The notes beneath the pieces are model-generated. The model did not search any database, was not told where the DNA came from, and saw nothing but the letters and a program-made list of their open reading frames with translations. Shown in pieces: positions 51,801 to 62,684 of a stretch of 64,000 bases of DNA. The position numbers and the translations under genes were made by a program. This DNA comes from Anaerolineae bacterium. Its GTDB lineage: Bacteria > Chloroflexota > Anaerolineae > Aggregatilineales > Phototrophicaceae. The DNA is taken from the NCBI GenBank assembly GCA_022822545.1, contig JAJEBE010000054.1:124001-188000 (forward strand), written 5' to 3'. How positions within the stretch are numbered: position 1 is the stretch's first letter; every line of letters starts with the position of its first letter.

Positions 51801-54682
51801 CGCAACGAGGCCTGTGACAGTATCGCTTCCAGCTTGGCGCGGGAATACTCGTCGGTTTTGCGGAAAATAAAGACTGTAGGATGGTCGTAGACATGGAAGG
51901 CTTCATCGGCTTCCAGTTCGTTGAGCCAATATGGCGAGTTGTGAATGGGCAGGCGCTGATCGGCAACGCGCCAGGGACCGAATTCGAAGCTCTCTTCAAA
52001 TACCGCTTCCAACTCATAACCGAGCTCGCCGGCGAAAAGTTTTTGGTAATAGAGAGTCGTCAAAGGCCAGCGCATCTGATTGCGCGGTTCGGTGTCATAG
52101 AAGCGATTGCTGGCGATGGTCAGGTAGTCGCCGATATCCAGCGTGCGCACAATGTCATCGTATTTGAGTTGATTGTCCACCGGAAAGGACATTATCTGAT
52201 CTTGCGAATTGATCAGCGCCGAGAAAGGATATGTGCCGCGGCAGTCGCGCGAGCTTACCAGCCCGGGCGGCGGATCGTCCGCCAGGGTGATGCCCTCCGG
52301 CAGTTGACAGACGATGGTTCCCGGAGCCAGATTATCCCAACTGCCTTCGTTGAGCACTACCGAGCCCGAGCCGATTACATCGCCGCTGCCGGCTCCCACC
52401 TCCACCGAGAATGTATATCGCGCGCCTTCTCTGACTTCAAAGGGGCGCTCAAATGCAATGGTGTAGCTTGCCCCGAGCGGGTGACTATCGCGCGGCAGGT
52501 TCGCCTGTAATTCCGCTTTCGCGAGGATCAAGTCACTGTCTTCCGCGGTCACCTGGATGCGAATATGCTCCGGTTCAGGATCGTTTAACGGGTCGCCCAG
52601 ATGGGGCGCAAAGACAGCTGTGATCTCTCCGCTTGCCGGAGCGCGGAAGGTCGTTGCCATCCGCCCGCCTTCGCGATAATGGTTGGCGCCGTTATATGGA
52701 GGTCCATCGAGATCGGAAGAGCGATATCCCGTATTGTGGAAGGCGATGTTGATCAAGGGCGTCCTGTCCCCGGCGCCTTCGATTTCCAGCGCGAAGTCGC
52801 CAGGAATCCGCTCAAAGATGTAATGAGCCGACTGCACAAGCGTCGTTTGATGGCGATAAATGTTGGAGAACATCAGACCCCAGAGCAGCGAAAACAAGAC
52901 CGCGAATCCGCCCAGAATCACCGGTCGCCACTTGTTCATTTGTGGGATGAGCGCGCCGGCAAGCAGGACGATGCCAAGCAAAAGAGCCGTGAGAGCGGTC
53001 GCGTCGGAGGCGCCATTTGAAACTTGATATAAGCCGGTCGCAGAAAGTAATGCGCCAATGCCTATCATGGGAATGATGATATTCGACGGACTGCGTCCAT
53101 GCTTCCTGGCGTGACGATACCATTCGTGAAGACACCAGCCGGCCAACACCGCCAGCGAGCTATATAGCGGCAGGTAGTAGCGCATGGTCTGCGCCGCCAG
53201 CCGGCTCATGAAGAGATAATACCCGCCTATCCAGATCAGGAGGATTAGCGCGTCGACCGCCGCTTTGCGATTTCGCAACAGGCGATACGCGGTCCAGAAC
53301 CAGCCGAACCAGCCCAAGACGCCGAAGCCCAACCCCATAGCCCAGAAGAGCATGTCTTTCTGCGTATACAGGAATGACGAGCGCGCCAGCCACTGCCAGC
53401 TAGGCGGGTAATCCTGCGTGCCGGAAACACCGGCGCTGATGCTCTCGAGGTTTTCCAGCCAGCGATGATTCGGCAAGAGATCCAAAAAGCCGGGACCGGC
53501 AAAAGCATAAGGATTCAAGAGGCGAAACGCCAGGAATGCGCCAGTCCCCGCCAATACCAGACCCAAAAGATGCCGTGTGAAGATGCGCGCCCGCTCGCTT
53601 GGCTGGAGGCGGGGATCGAAGACGGGCGCAGCTTGGATAGCCGCTGCAATCACAATCATCCCGGCCAGCGGCGCCAGGTTGATTCTGCTGGCGACGGCAG
53701 CGCCGGTGAACAGGCCGAATAGAAGATAGTGGCGATATTTCCCGCGTTGCTGTACGGAAACGGCGAAATACAACGCCACCGTGACCAGCAAGGTCGCGAT
53801 AGCGTTGACCGTGCCGAAGTGGGATTTCTGGATTGCCAGAGGCGCGGCCGCGTAAAAGAGCGCGGCGATCAGCCCGACCCAGGTCCCATGCACGCGTCTG
53901 CCCAAGGCGAAAACCGCAATTATTGTCAGGAGGTCGAATATCGCCGAGAGGCCGCGCCAGACCAGGTGACCGCCTTGATAGTCAAACAGAGGGAATCCGC
54001 TGATGCTGGCGTCCCGCAGGAATTCAGCGCCGAAATGGGCGAGAAATAGCGGGAAGGTGCCGTATACGTAGAAACCGTGCCCGGCATTGTGCGGATTCAA
54101 GGGCGAGCAATGCGTGTCGAAGTAGCCGCCAATGCCGTTAGAAGCCGGATATTGGTATTGGCAGTGCAGAGCCTGGATCTCTTCCGAAGGGAGGGAGGCG
54201 ATGCTTCGCGCGGCATCGGTGTGCAAATAGGCGCGCGATTGGGGGACAAGCAAGGCGTCTACGTTACCGGCGAGCAAGGCAGCTTGCGCCGCGTTATCGT
54301 TTTCGTATATGCTGATTCGTCCCTCATCAACCAGCCGTGTTGCCGCCTCCTCCGAGTAAGTGCCGCGGACGGCGCCGAGACGCGCGTAGGGATATTCTAT
54401 GAAAGCATCGAGGCTGTTAAAGTCAGGATTATCGCGCGCGGTCAGCAACTCTTGATCGGGAAAGTTATGCTTGTCGGCAGTGAAGTTATTGTCGCCGCCA
54501 ATTTGCGGCAGCAAGAGGGCGGTGAGAAAACGTTCGTCCGGATGAATATGCGAAAAATCGTCCCAGTTTTGGCCGGTGAAACGCAAGACAGCGGCGTAGA
54601 GCAATATTACCGCCAGGAGGACAACAGGCGGGATTCTCCTTAAAGTGTTGCGTTTGCTTAGCTTGGCCAGGTTCTCGCTCAT
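48809..54682 (-). CDS. Giant fusion: GT-C glycosyltransferase-like domain plus DUF2298 domain
   Basis: A 1957-aa protein. Residues 1-600 are a polytopic GT-C module with [20 protein letters not shown] in the first exoloop (acidic HPDE motif). Residues about 610-1030 are an extramembrane region rich in beta strands. From about 1050 to the end is a complete DUF2298 module: [20 protein letters not shown] near 1147, [20 protein letters not shown], and a soluble C-terminal domain with [20 protein letters not shown]. Both modules occur as separate proteins elsewhere, so this is a fusion. The 4-bp ATGA overlap with the next gene couples it to its own paralogue. A role in lipid-linked oligosaccharide synthesis is inferred. 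Confidence 0.85.
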   Translation of the reverse strand: [1957 protein letters not shown]

Positions 54683-54714
54683 ATTGATGCCGTCGCCGTC
54701 GGCTTTCGGTCTCG

Positions 54715-57525
54715 CTAGGTATTCTCTTCAATGAAACGCTGTAGTCCAGCCTCACCCAGCGCCGGCACTCGGTATATATAAAAACTCTGCGCTGACAAAT
54801 CCGCGTCGATCATTAAGGAATTGCCACCCGGAAACCATTCCGCCAGTTGCTGCGGCGCTGAATCGTTTGATTGCGAATAGAAGAAGAGCAAATCCCGCGC
54901 CGGGTCAATCGGGTAATCGGTTTCATAGGCGAGGCGGTTAGCCATGAGCCCCGGCAAGTCCTCCAAAAACGCGACGTTTTCCCAGAATAAAATGCCCGCT
55001 TCAATGCCGACCGCGCGATGGTCCCACCAATGCGGCGAAGTGACAATAAAGGCGTTGCCAAAGGCGCCGCCGCTTTCAGCAAATCCGCGCAATACTTGCC
55101 CGGCTTGGGATTGCGGTTTGGCCGTTTGCCGATAGTTCTCGGTGTATGGCCCGAAGTACAGATTATGATTAAATTGATACGCGCCCAGTATGACCAGGCT
55201 GGCAAAGAGCAGGGCCGCAACAGTGCCCGCTCGCCGCGGCAGCGTCTGAACAAGCTGGCGACAAAAGAGCGTGATCGGCAGCGCAGCGATCAAGCTTGCG
55301 GCCGGCAAAGCGCCGCTAGACCAGTCGGTGCTGGGCACGGCCCAGGGATAGGAGATGGCAAAAGCCGCGACCAGCAGCATACCCAGGAAGAAAACGGGCA
55401 CAAAGCAATAGATTGGATCGCGCCGCTTTATCAGCAACGTAAGCCAGGACGCCGCGCCAAGCGCCATGAAAGCGCCCGTGACCGGATCGACCGCAGGCTC
55501 GCCAGGCGCCGAAAAGGCCCAGGACCCCTGGTGCGTATAATAAAACATCAGCAGAGTATTCCGGATGTTGCTCAAGAATGCGCTGGCGTTTTCCAAGAAG
55601 AACAATAAGGGATTGGTCCCTTCTTCAGGCAGGCCGCCATAAAACACCAATTGAACGCGATGCGTGAAATGGTGCGGGTCATACTGCCAGTAATGAATGA
55701 GGGGCAGAAAAACCACAAATGACATGAAGGCCAAAATGAGAAAATTGAATAATCTGCTCATCCATTCGCTTCGGGAGCGCCTGCGCAGCCAGAAGGTGAT
55801 AGCCAGCCCGGCTATATATAGAAGCGGCAACATGCGAACTGATTTATAGCTGGAAAGACCCAGCCCCAGGGTCAGCCCAGCCAGGATATAATCCGAACGG
55901 CGATTATCACGCATGGCGCGCAGGAAATAGACGGCTGACAGGGCCGTGAACAGCACCGACAGGTTTATGCGCAAGCCTTGCCGGGCTAGCATGGTATGCC
56001 AATAACTAGCCGCCAATATACCCGCCGCGATCAGCCCAAACATCAGCGCAAATTCGCGCCGGCGCCGCCTCATAACCTCGAAACCGAGCCAAAACACGAT
56101 CGGCAGCGTGAGGATGCTCTGCCAGGCCGAGGTCAAGTAGAGCGTGTAACGATCGAAACTCCTGCCCGGCTGGCTGGATAGCAGGGCAATCAAATAGATG
56201 TGAATGGGCTCTCGACCGCCGTTATTCGCCAGGAAGATCCGTTTGTCCAAGCCCGTATGTATAGCATAGGCGTCCCAGATATTTATGGACTGGTCGGCGT
56301 GCATTTCCGGTGTGAAAGACTCCAGCCGTTCCAGCCGAAAATATATGCCCAGGAACATTATTAAGGCGAAGGCGAGCAATAACGGAGCTTTGGGGGCTCC
56401 ATTAAAACGACGCCGGGCATCCAGCCTGTCCGATGCCCAACCAAAGAGATTCCAGTCCCGGGGCAAAAGCGTGAAAGCCCAGATCGCTATGGTAAACAGC
56501 CAAAGCAAGATGACATGCGGCTCAATATGATTTGCCTGTGTATTCTCCCAGACGATGACGCTGCAAACCATCGCCAATAGCAACATGAACAACCGCAAGC
56601 GGCTGATGACCTTCCAAATCGGAAGCCGCCGTGCCGGACGCGACACGATCCAGTTCTGCTCCAGAATTTGCGGCTGCCCAACCTGACTAGCAACTTTGGA
56701 GCCTTGCGAGACTCTAAGGACAAGCCGGCTCAGCCATTCTATGAGCAGCAGCAGGAGTAGACCGCCGCCGCCGCGAATGATTCCATCCAGAGCCATACCT
56801 GCCGCCGATTCAGGGGGGGCGGCCATAGACCGGGCGAAAAGATGCAACCCGCCAATAATCACAGCCGCCGGAATGATGCGCGCCGCCCAGCGCAATCGCT
56901 CCAACCGAGTGCAATCGCGCCAATGTGACTTGATCTGCGGCAGATGCCCGAGAATATCCGCTGCCAGCCAGAGAAAAAAACCCGACCAGAGATAGGGGGC
57001 AGCAAAATTCAACGAGAATTCGTTGGTGCGCGAAATCTCCGGAGCGCCACGGGCAAAGGCGCTTCCCATTATCGCGAACAGAATTGCCAGGGCATAGAAG
57101 CATAGACGCAAGTTTTTGGTGGCGGCGAGCCTGCTCACAATCGCCTGAAGGGGCAACTTTGTCCGTGGAACTGCCTCGACCGTAGGCGAAGCCCCGGCCA
57201 TTCTCATAGGAGACGATGGGGCAGGCGCGGGCGAATCCGCGGCATATCGCAGGCGGCGCCAGGTCGTCACTGGCGAACGCATGAAGAGCGCCAGCAGTTC
57301 AGATACAGTCAGTTCTTCTAAGCCGGGAGCAGGACTTTGAGCCGATGCGGAAGACTGCTCAATGCTCGAAGAGCCGGCGGTCTCCTCCGGCAATATTCTC
57401 CCTTCGGAAGCGCTGGTATCCGCCGATCCATCTTCCGCGGTAGATGATTCGAGCGTGTTATTTTCGGCGTCAGAATCGCTGGAAATCGGCGGCGATTCGC
57501 TATGTCCGGACGGCATCTGGATCAA
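54715..57525 (-). CDS. GT39/ArnT-like membrane glycosyltransferase with disordered N terminus
   Basis: A 936-aa protein. Residues 1-130 are acidic, serine-rich and low in complexity (SESPPISSDSDAENNTLESS). The polytopic part has about 16 helices. After the segment FLGIYFRLERLESFTPEMHA comes MHADQSINIWDAYAIHTGLD, the catalytic Asp loop of the GT39/PMT fold. A DNRRSDYILAGLTLGLGL segment matches PMT family helix-loop patterns. The soluble C-terminal region is about 150 aa. It probably transfers a sugar from polyprenyl phosphate to a protein or lipid on the outside of the membrane. It lies 32 bp upstream of the giant fusion gene. Confidence 0.8.
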   Translation of the reverse strand: MIQMPSGHSESPPISSDSDAENNTLESSTAEDGSADTSASEGRILPEETAGSSSIEQSSASAQSPAPGLEELTVSELLALFMRSPVTTWRRLRYAADSPAPAPSSPMRMAGASPTVEAVPRTKLPLQAIVSRLAATKNLRLCFYALAILFAIMGSAFARGAPEISRTNEFSLNFAAPYLWSGFFLWLAADILGHLPQIKSHWRDCTRLERLRWAARIIPAAVIIGGLHLFARSMAAPPESAAGMALDGIIRGGGGLLLLLLIEWLSRLVLRVSQGSKVASQVGQPQILEQNWIVSRPARRLPIWKVISRLRLFMLLLAMVCSVIVWENTQANHIEPHVILLWLFTIAIWAFTLLPRDWNLFGWASDRLDARRRFNGAPKAPLLLAFALIMFLGIYFRLERLESFTPEMHADQSINIWDAYAIHTGLDKRIFLANNGGREPIHIYLIALLSSQPGRSFDRYTLYLTSAWQSILTLPIVFWLGFEVMRRRRREFALMFGLIAAGILAASYWHTMLARQGLRINLSVLFTALSAVYFLRAMRDNRRSDYILAGLTLGLGLSSYKSVRMLPLLYIAGLAITFWLRRRSRSEWMSRLFNFLILAFMSFVVFLPLIHYWQYDPHHFTHRVQLVFYGGLPEEGTNPLLFFLENASAFLSNIRNTLLMFYYTHQGSWAFSAPGEPAVDPVTGAFMALGAASWLTLLIKRRDPIYCFVPVFFLGMLLVAAFAISYPWAVPSTDWSSGALPAASLIAALPITLFCRQLVQTLPRRAGTVAALLFASLVILGAYQFNHNLYFGPYTENYRQTAKPQSQAGQVLRGFAESGGAFGNAFIVTSPHWWDHRAVGIEAGILFWENVAFLEDLPGLMANRLAYETDYPIDPARDLLFFYSQSNDSAPQQLAEWFPGGNSLMIDADLSAQSFYIYRVPALGEAGLQRFIEENT

Positions 57526-57605
57526 GACTCCTTCTCGACATGTGAAGCGGCAAGCTCTCTGGCGCTTCCGCCATTGTATGGCAGCTCCTTGAGAAGCGCT
57601 CAGCG

Positions 57606-58787
57606 CTAAGAGTTTGCGTATTCAAAGAATATAGCTTCATATTCATTTACCGTCTTTTCAAAGGAGAAGATGTCCGCAATGGTTTCTCTTGTCTTGGTGA
57701 ACTTCTCGGGCTCGTCCAGCACCTCAATTATCGCTGCGCCTATAGACCGCCAGTCGCCCTTTTTCGCCAGCTTGCCCATGCCAGTGACGCTGACCGCCAC
57801 CCGTCCGCCGTAGATATTTGTGGTGATAACCGGTGTGCCGCAGAGCATCGCTTCGCCCTGAACGAGCCCGAAAACTTCAATATCGCTGGGAACGACCAAG
57901 ACATCGCAGGCGGCGTAAAAGTTGGCCAGCTCCTGCTTGTCGGTAAGCAGCCCCAGGAATATGAGTTGGGATCTATTGCCTTCGACCAAGTCGCTAAATC
58001 TGTTCCAGGTGTCTTCGTAGGGAATATCTGTCTCGCCCGCGAATACCACTCGCGCGTTGGGATACCTTTTGTTCACGATTTCCAGTGAGCGTATCAGCAG
58101 GTCGGGGCGTTTTTCTTCGGCAAATCGTCCGCAGAACGCAATCAAGGGGCCGGCTTCATTTCGCCAGTCCGCTTGAAGTTGGCGGACGCGCTCCGGCTGC
58201 GGTTCGGGGATAATCACGGGCGGATATACTGTTCTCACTTTGTGGCGAAAAGGAGCGAGATAAGAAGAATGCGCGGCGTTGTCTTCGCTGTAGGCAACTA
58301 TACATGCCGCCCGCCGCGAGAGACTCTGCTGAATGGCAAACATAGTCTTGGTAATCAGGCTATTTATCAGGCCGCCGGGCAGGACGAGATCGGCATGATG
58401 CGTGGCGACGATCTTGACGCCCGTAATGCCTGCGACCAAAGCCGCCAGCCCGGATTCAAGCATTGGCATATGTACATTGACCACATCGTGCTCGCGCATC
58501 AGGCGATAAAGCCGCCAGGGATAAGTTGGCATGATCAGGCCGCGGCTGATGCGAACCGGCGCCCAAAGCCGCAGCACGCGCACGCCATTAAGCAGCTCTT
58601 CGCCGAGTGGTGCTTCCTTCGTATGGCGAGACGCCAGCACGGTGACTTGGTGACCGCGTTTGGCGAGGCCTTCGGCAACGGTCTTGACATAATAGGTGAG
58701 TCCGGTTGGGTGCGGATGATAATAGAGCAAGAGCATGAGAATCCGCAGTTTGCGGCCGGGAAGGCGGTCTGATACTGAGCTTTGCAA
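57606..58787 (-). CDS. Glycosyltransferase family 4 enzyme
   Basis: A 393-aa cytoplasmic GT-B enzyme. The N-terminal acceptor domain starts LRILMLLLYYHPHPTGLTYY, with the glycine-rich loop near the start typical of GT4. The C-terminal donor domain has IAFCGRFAEEKRPDLLIRSL and the EX7E motif in EVFGLVQGEAMLCGTPVIT. It uses a nucleotide-diphospho-sugar; the donor is not predictable. It is the first gene of the 20-kb minus-strand glycosyltransferase block and the only soluble enzyme in it, so it may start the glycan that the membrane enzymes extend. Confidence 0.92.
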   Translation of the reverse strand: MQSSVSDRLPGRKLRILMLLLYYHPHPTGLTYYVKTVAEGLAKRGHQVTVLASRHTKEAPLGEELLNGVRVLRLWAPVRISRGLIMPTYPWRLYRLMREHDVVNVHMPMLESGLAALVAGITGVKIVATHHADLVLPGGLINSLITKTMFAIQQSLSRRAACIVAYSEDNAAHSSYLAPFRHKVRTVYPPVIIPEPQPERVRQLQADWRNEAGPLIAFCGRFAEEKRPDLLIRSLEIVNKRYPNARVVFAGETDIPYEDTWNRFSDLVEGNRSQLIFLGLLTDKQELANFYAACDVLVVPSDIEVFGLVQGEAMLCGTPVITTNIYGGRVAVSVTGMGKLAKKGDWRSIGAAIIEVLDEPEKFTKTRETIADIFSFEKTVNEYEAIFFEYANS

Positions 58788-59092
58788 AGCCGGCGCCTTT
58801 CAGTCCTGACATGCTTCAAAGGCTATACTACTAGCGCAATGGCAAATCTGCAGGCAAGGGAAACCTGCGGAGCCAAGAAGTGTCATTGCAACTCACAGTA
58901 TACACATTTGCGTCTGACAGGTCTTAAATCTGATCTGACAGTTTTGTCCGCGGCAGGCTTGCAGGCATCACGAGTTTAGCGCGGGCATCTTCCAGCATCG
59001 TGGCAGCGCGCTGACTTGGTCGGAGTGTGGCGCCGGCGGACAATCTCTTGCTTGGGATTCTGTTGAAATCCAGCGGGCTGTCTTGAGTCAAC
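58788..59092. other. Intergenic region with hairpin and direct repeats, no gene
   Basis: No coding potential I can support. It holds an extended stem at 58841-58874 (GGC-AAA-TCTGCAGG paired with CCTGCGGA-GCC) and two TCTGACAG octamers at 58913-58920 and 58934-58941, 21 bp apart. Confidence 0.55.
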
Positions 59093-59121
59093 TTGACATT
59101 GGGACGCGCCAGGTCTAGACT
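59093..59121 (+). promoter_or_regulatory. Promoter of tRNA-Gly
   Basis: TTGACA (59093-59098), a 17-bp spacer and TAGACT (59116-59121). It lies 11 bp before the first tRNA base, close to the ideal for a tRNA gene. Confidence 0.85.
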
Positions 59122-59132
59122 TGTCTTATCGC

Positions 59133-59205
59133 GCGGGTGTAGCTCAGTTGGTAGAGCGCCTGCTTCCCAAGCAGAAGGTCACGGGTTCGAGTCCCGTCAC
59201 CCGCT
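59133..59205 (+). tRNA. tRNA-Gly, anticodon CCC
   Basis: 73 bases with acceptor stem GCGGGTG/CACCCGC, D arm GCTC-AGTTGGTA-GAGC, and anticodon loop TTCCCAA with CCC at 59166-59168. The variable loop is AGGTC, the T arm ACGGG-TTCGAGT-CCCGT, and the discriminator base is T. The terminal CCA is not encoded. One outer anticodon-stem pair (C27-A43) is mismatched, as in other glycine tRNAs I recall. Confidence 0.97.
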
Positions 59206-59357
59206 ATCAGTAGGGTAGCCCACCAACAGGCGGGTTTGTTATCCTTCCAGCATTGACCAATAGGCAGAGCGCAAATAGAATAATTGGGATTTTGTCCCGG
59301 AATTTCACAGTCGCGGCCATTTCCGCCGCGAGGTAATGCAGCAAGGAGAATCGGATC

Positions 59358-60005
59358 ATGGCAGAGTTTCAGCTTGCGGCTGAGTTGCGCCAAGCCCGCG
59401 GCCGCAGGAATCGACAATTAAGACGAGACGGATTTGTACCCGGAATCGTCTACGGCCCTTCGACGGCCCCGTTAAGCGTACAGTTTCCCTATCGAGCGAT
59501 TGAAGTTACTTTGATGGACGCCGGCGGTACAAACCTGATTGATATCATGGTGAATGGCGATACGTATCCGTCGCTGGCCCGCGAAGTGCAACGCGATGTT
59601 GTGCGTGGGGATATCCTGCATGTCGACTTTCTCGCTGTTGATGAATCGCAGCGCATCAGGGTAGAAGTTCCGATCGTCATGGAAGGGACCAGCCCGGTGG
59701 TTGCCGCGCGCGAAGGCATATTGATCACCGGCAGAAGTTCCTTGACGCTCGAAGTGTTCCCCAGCGATATTCGCGATCGAATCATCATAGATTTGACCAA
59801 GCTGACGGAAATGGGAGCGGAAGTTCTCGTTCGGGATTTGACATTCGGCGAGAATGTTACCGTACATAATGATCCCAACGAGATGTTGGCAAAGATCGTT
59901 CAGCCGGCCGCCGCCCGCGCTGATGCCGACCTAGACGACGAATCGGAAGAAGTCGAAGACGCCGAAGGCGAAGACGAAACCGCCGAAGAGACGGACGCCG
60001 AATAA
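59358..60005 (+). CDS. rplY: 50S ribosomal protein L25/general stress protein Ctc
   Basis: A 215-aa long-form L25 (CTC/TL5 type). The N-terminal L25 domain (about 1-95) has RGRRNRQLRRDGFVPGIVYG and ILHVDFLAVDESQRIRVEVP. The C-terminal domain (about 100-185) has LTLEVFPSDIRDRIIIDLTK and RDLTFGENVTV. It binds 5S rRNA. The last 28 residues are nearly all Asp, Glu, Ala and Thr, an acidic tail. Preceded by AAGGAG before ATG 59358. Downstream of tRNA-Gly by 152 bp, with a terminator at 60041. Confidence 0.95.
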   Translation: MAEFQLAAELRQARGRRNRQLRRDGFVPGIVYGPSTAPLSVQFPYRAIEVTLMDAGGTNLIDIMVNGDTYPSLAREVQRDVVRGDILHVDFLAVDESQRIRVEVPIVMEGTSPVVAAREGILITGRSSLTLEVFPSDIRDRIIIDLTKLTEMGAEVLVRDLTFGENVTVHNDPNEMLAKIVQPAAARADADLDDESEEVEDAEGEDETAEETDAE

Positions 60006-60040
60006 AGTCAATCCAAGTTGCGACATTGACACAGAACTTG

Positions 60041-60065
60041 AGACCCTGCCGAATGGCCAGGGTCT
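60041..60065. terminator. Intrinsic terminator between rplY and gyrA
   Basis: An 8-bp stem AGACCCTG (60041-60048) and CAGGGTCT (60058-60065), extended by an inner CC/GG pair around GAAT with one bulge. TCTGTTTGTGTG follows on the plus strand. It lies between the two convergent genes. Confidence 0.75.
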
Positions 60066-60095
60066 TCTGTTTGTGTGAAATCTGGTTTATCGTCC

Positions 60096-62684
<2,589 letters not shown>

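Noticed and set aside
58841..58874. c-di-GMP-I riboswitch
   Set aside because: The 5' GGCAAA and closing GCC fit, but the GACGCAAAGCC-type 3' motif and the second hairpin are missing, and there is no plausible target gene.
59210..59245. Terminator directly after tRNA-Gly (CCCACC with GGCGGG then TTTGTT)
   Set aside because: The stem has an A-C mismatch in its centre, so pairing is weak.
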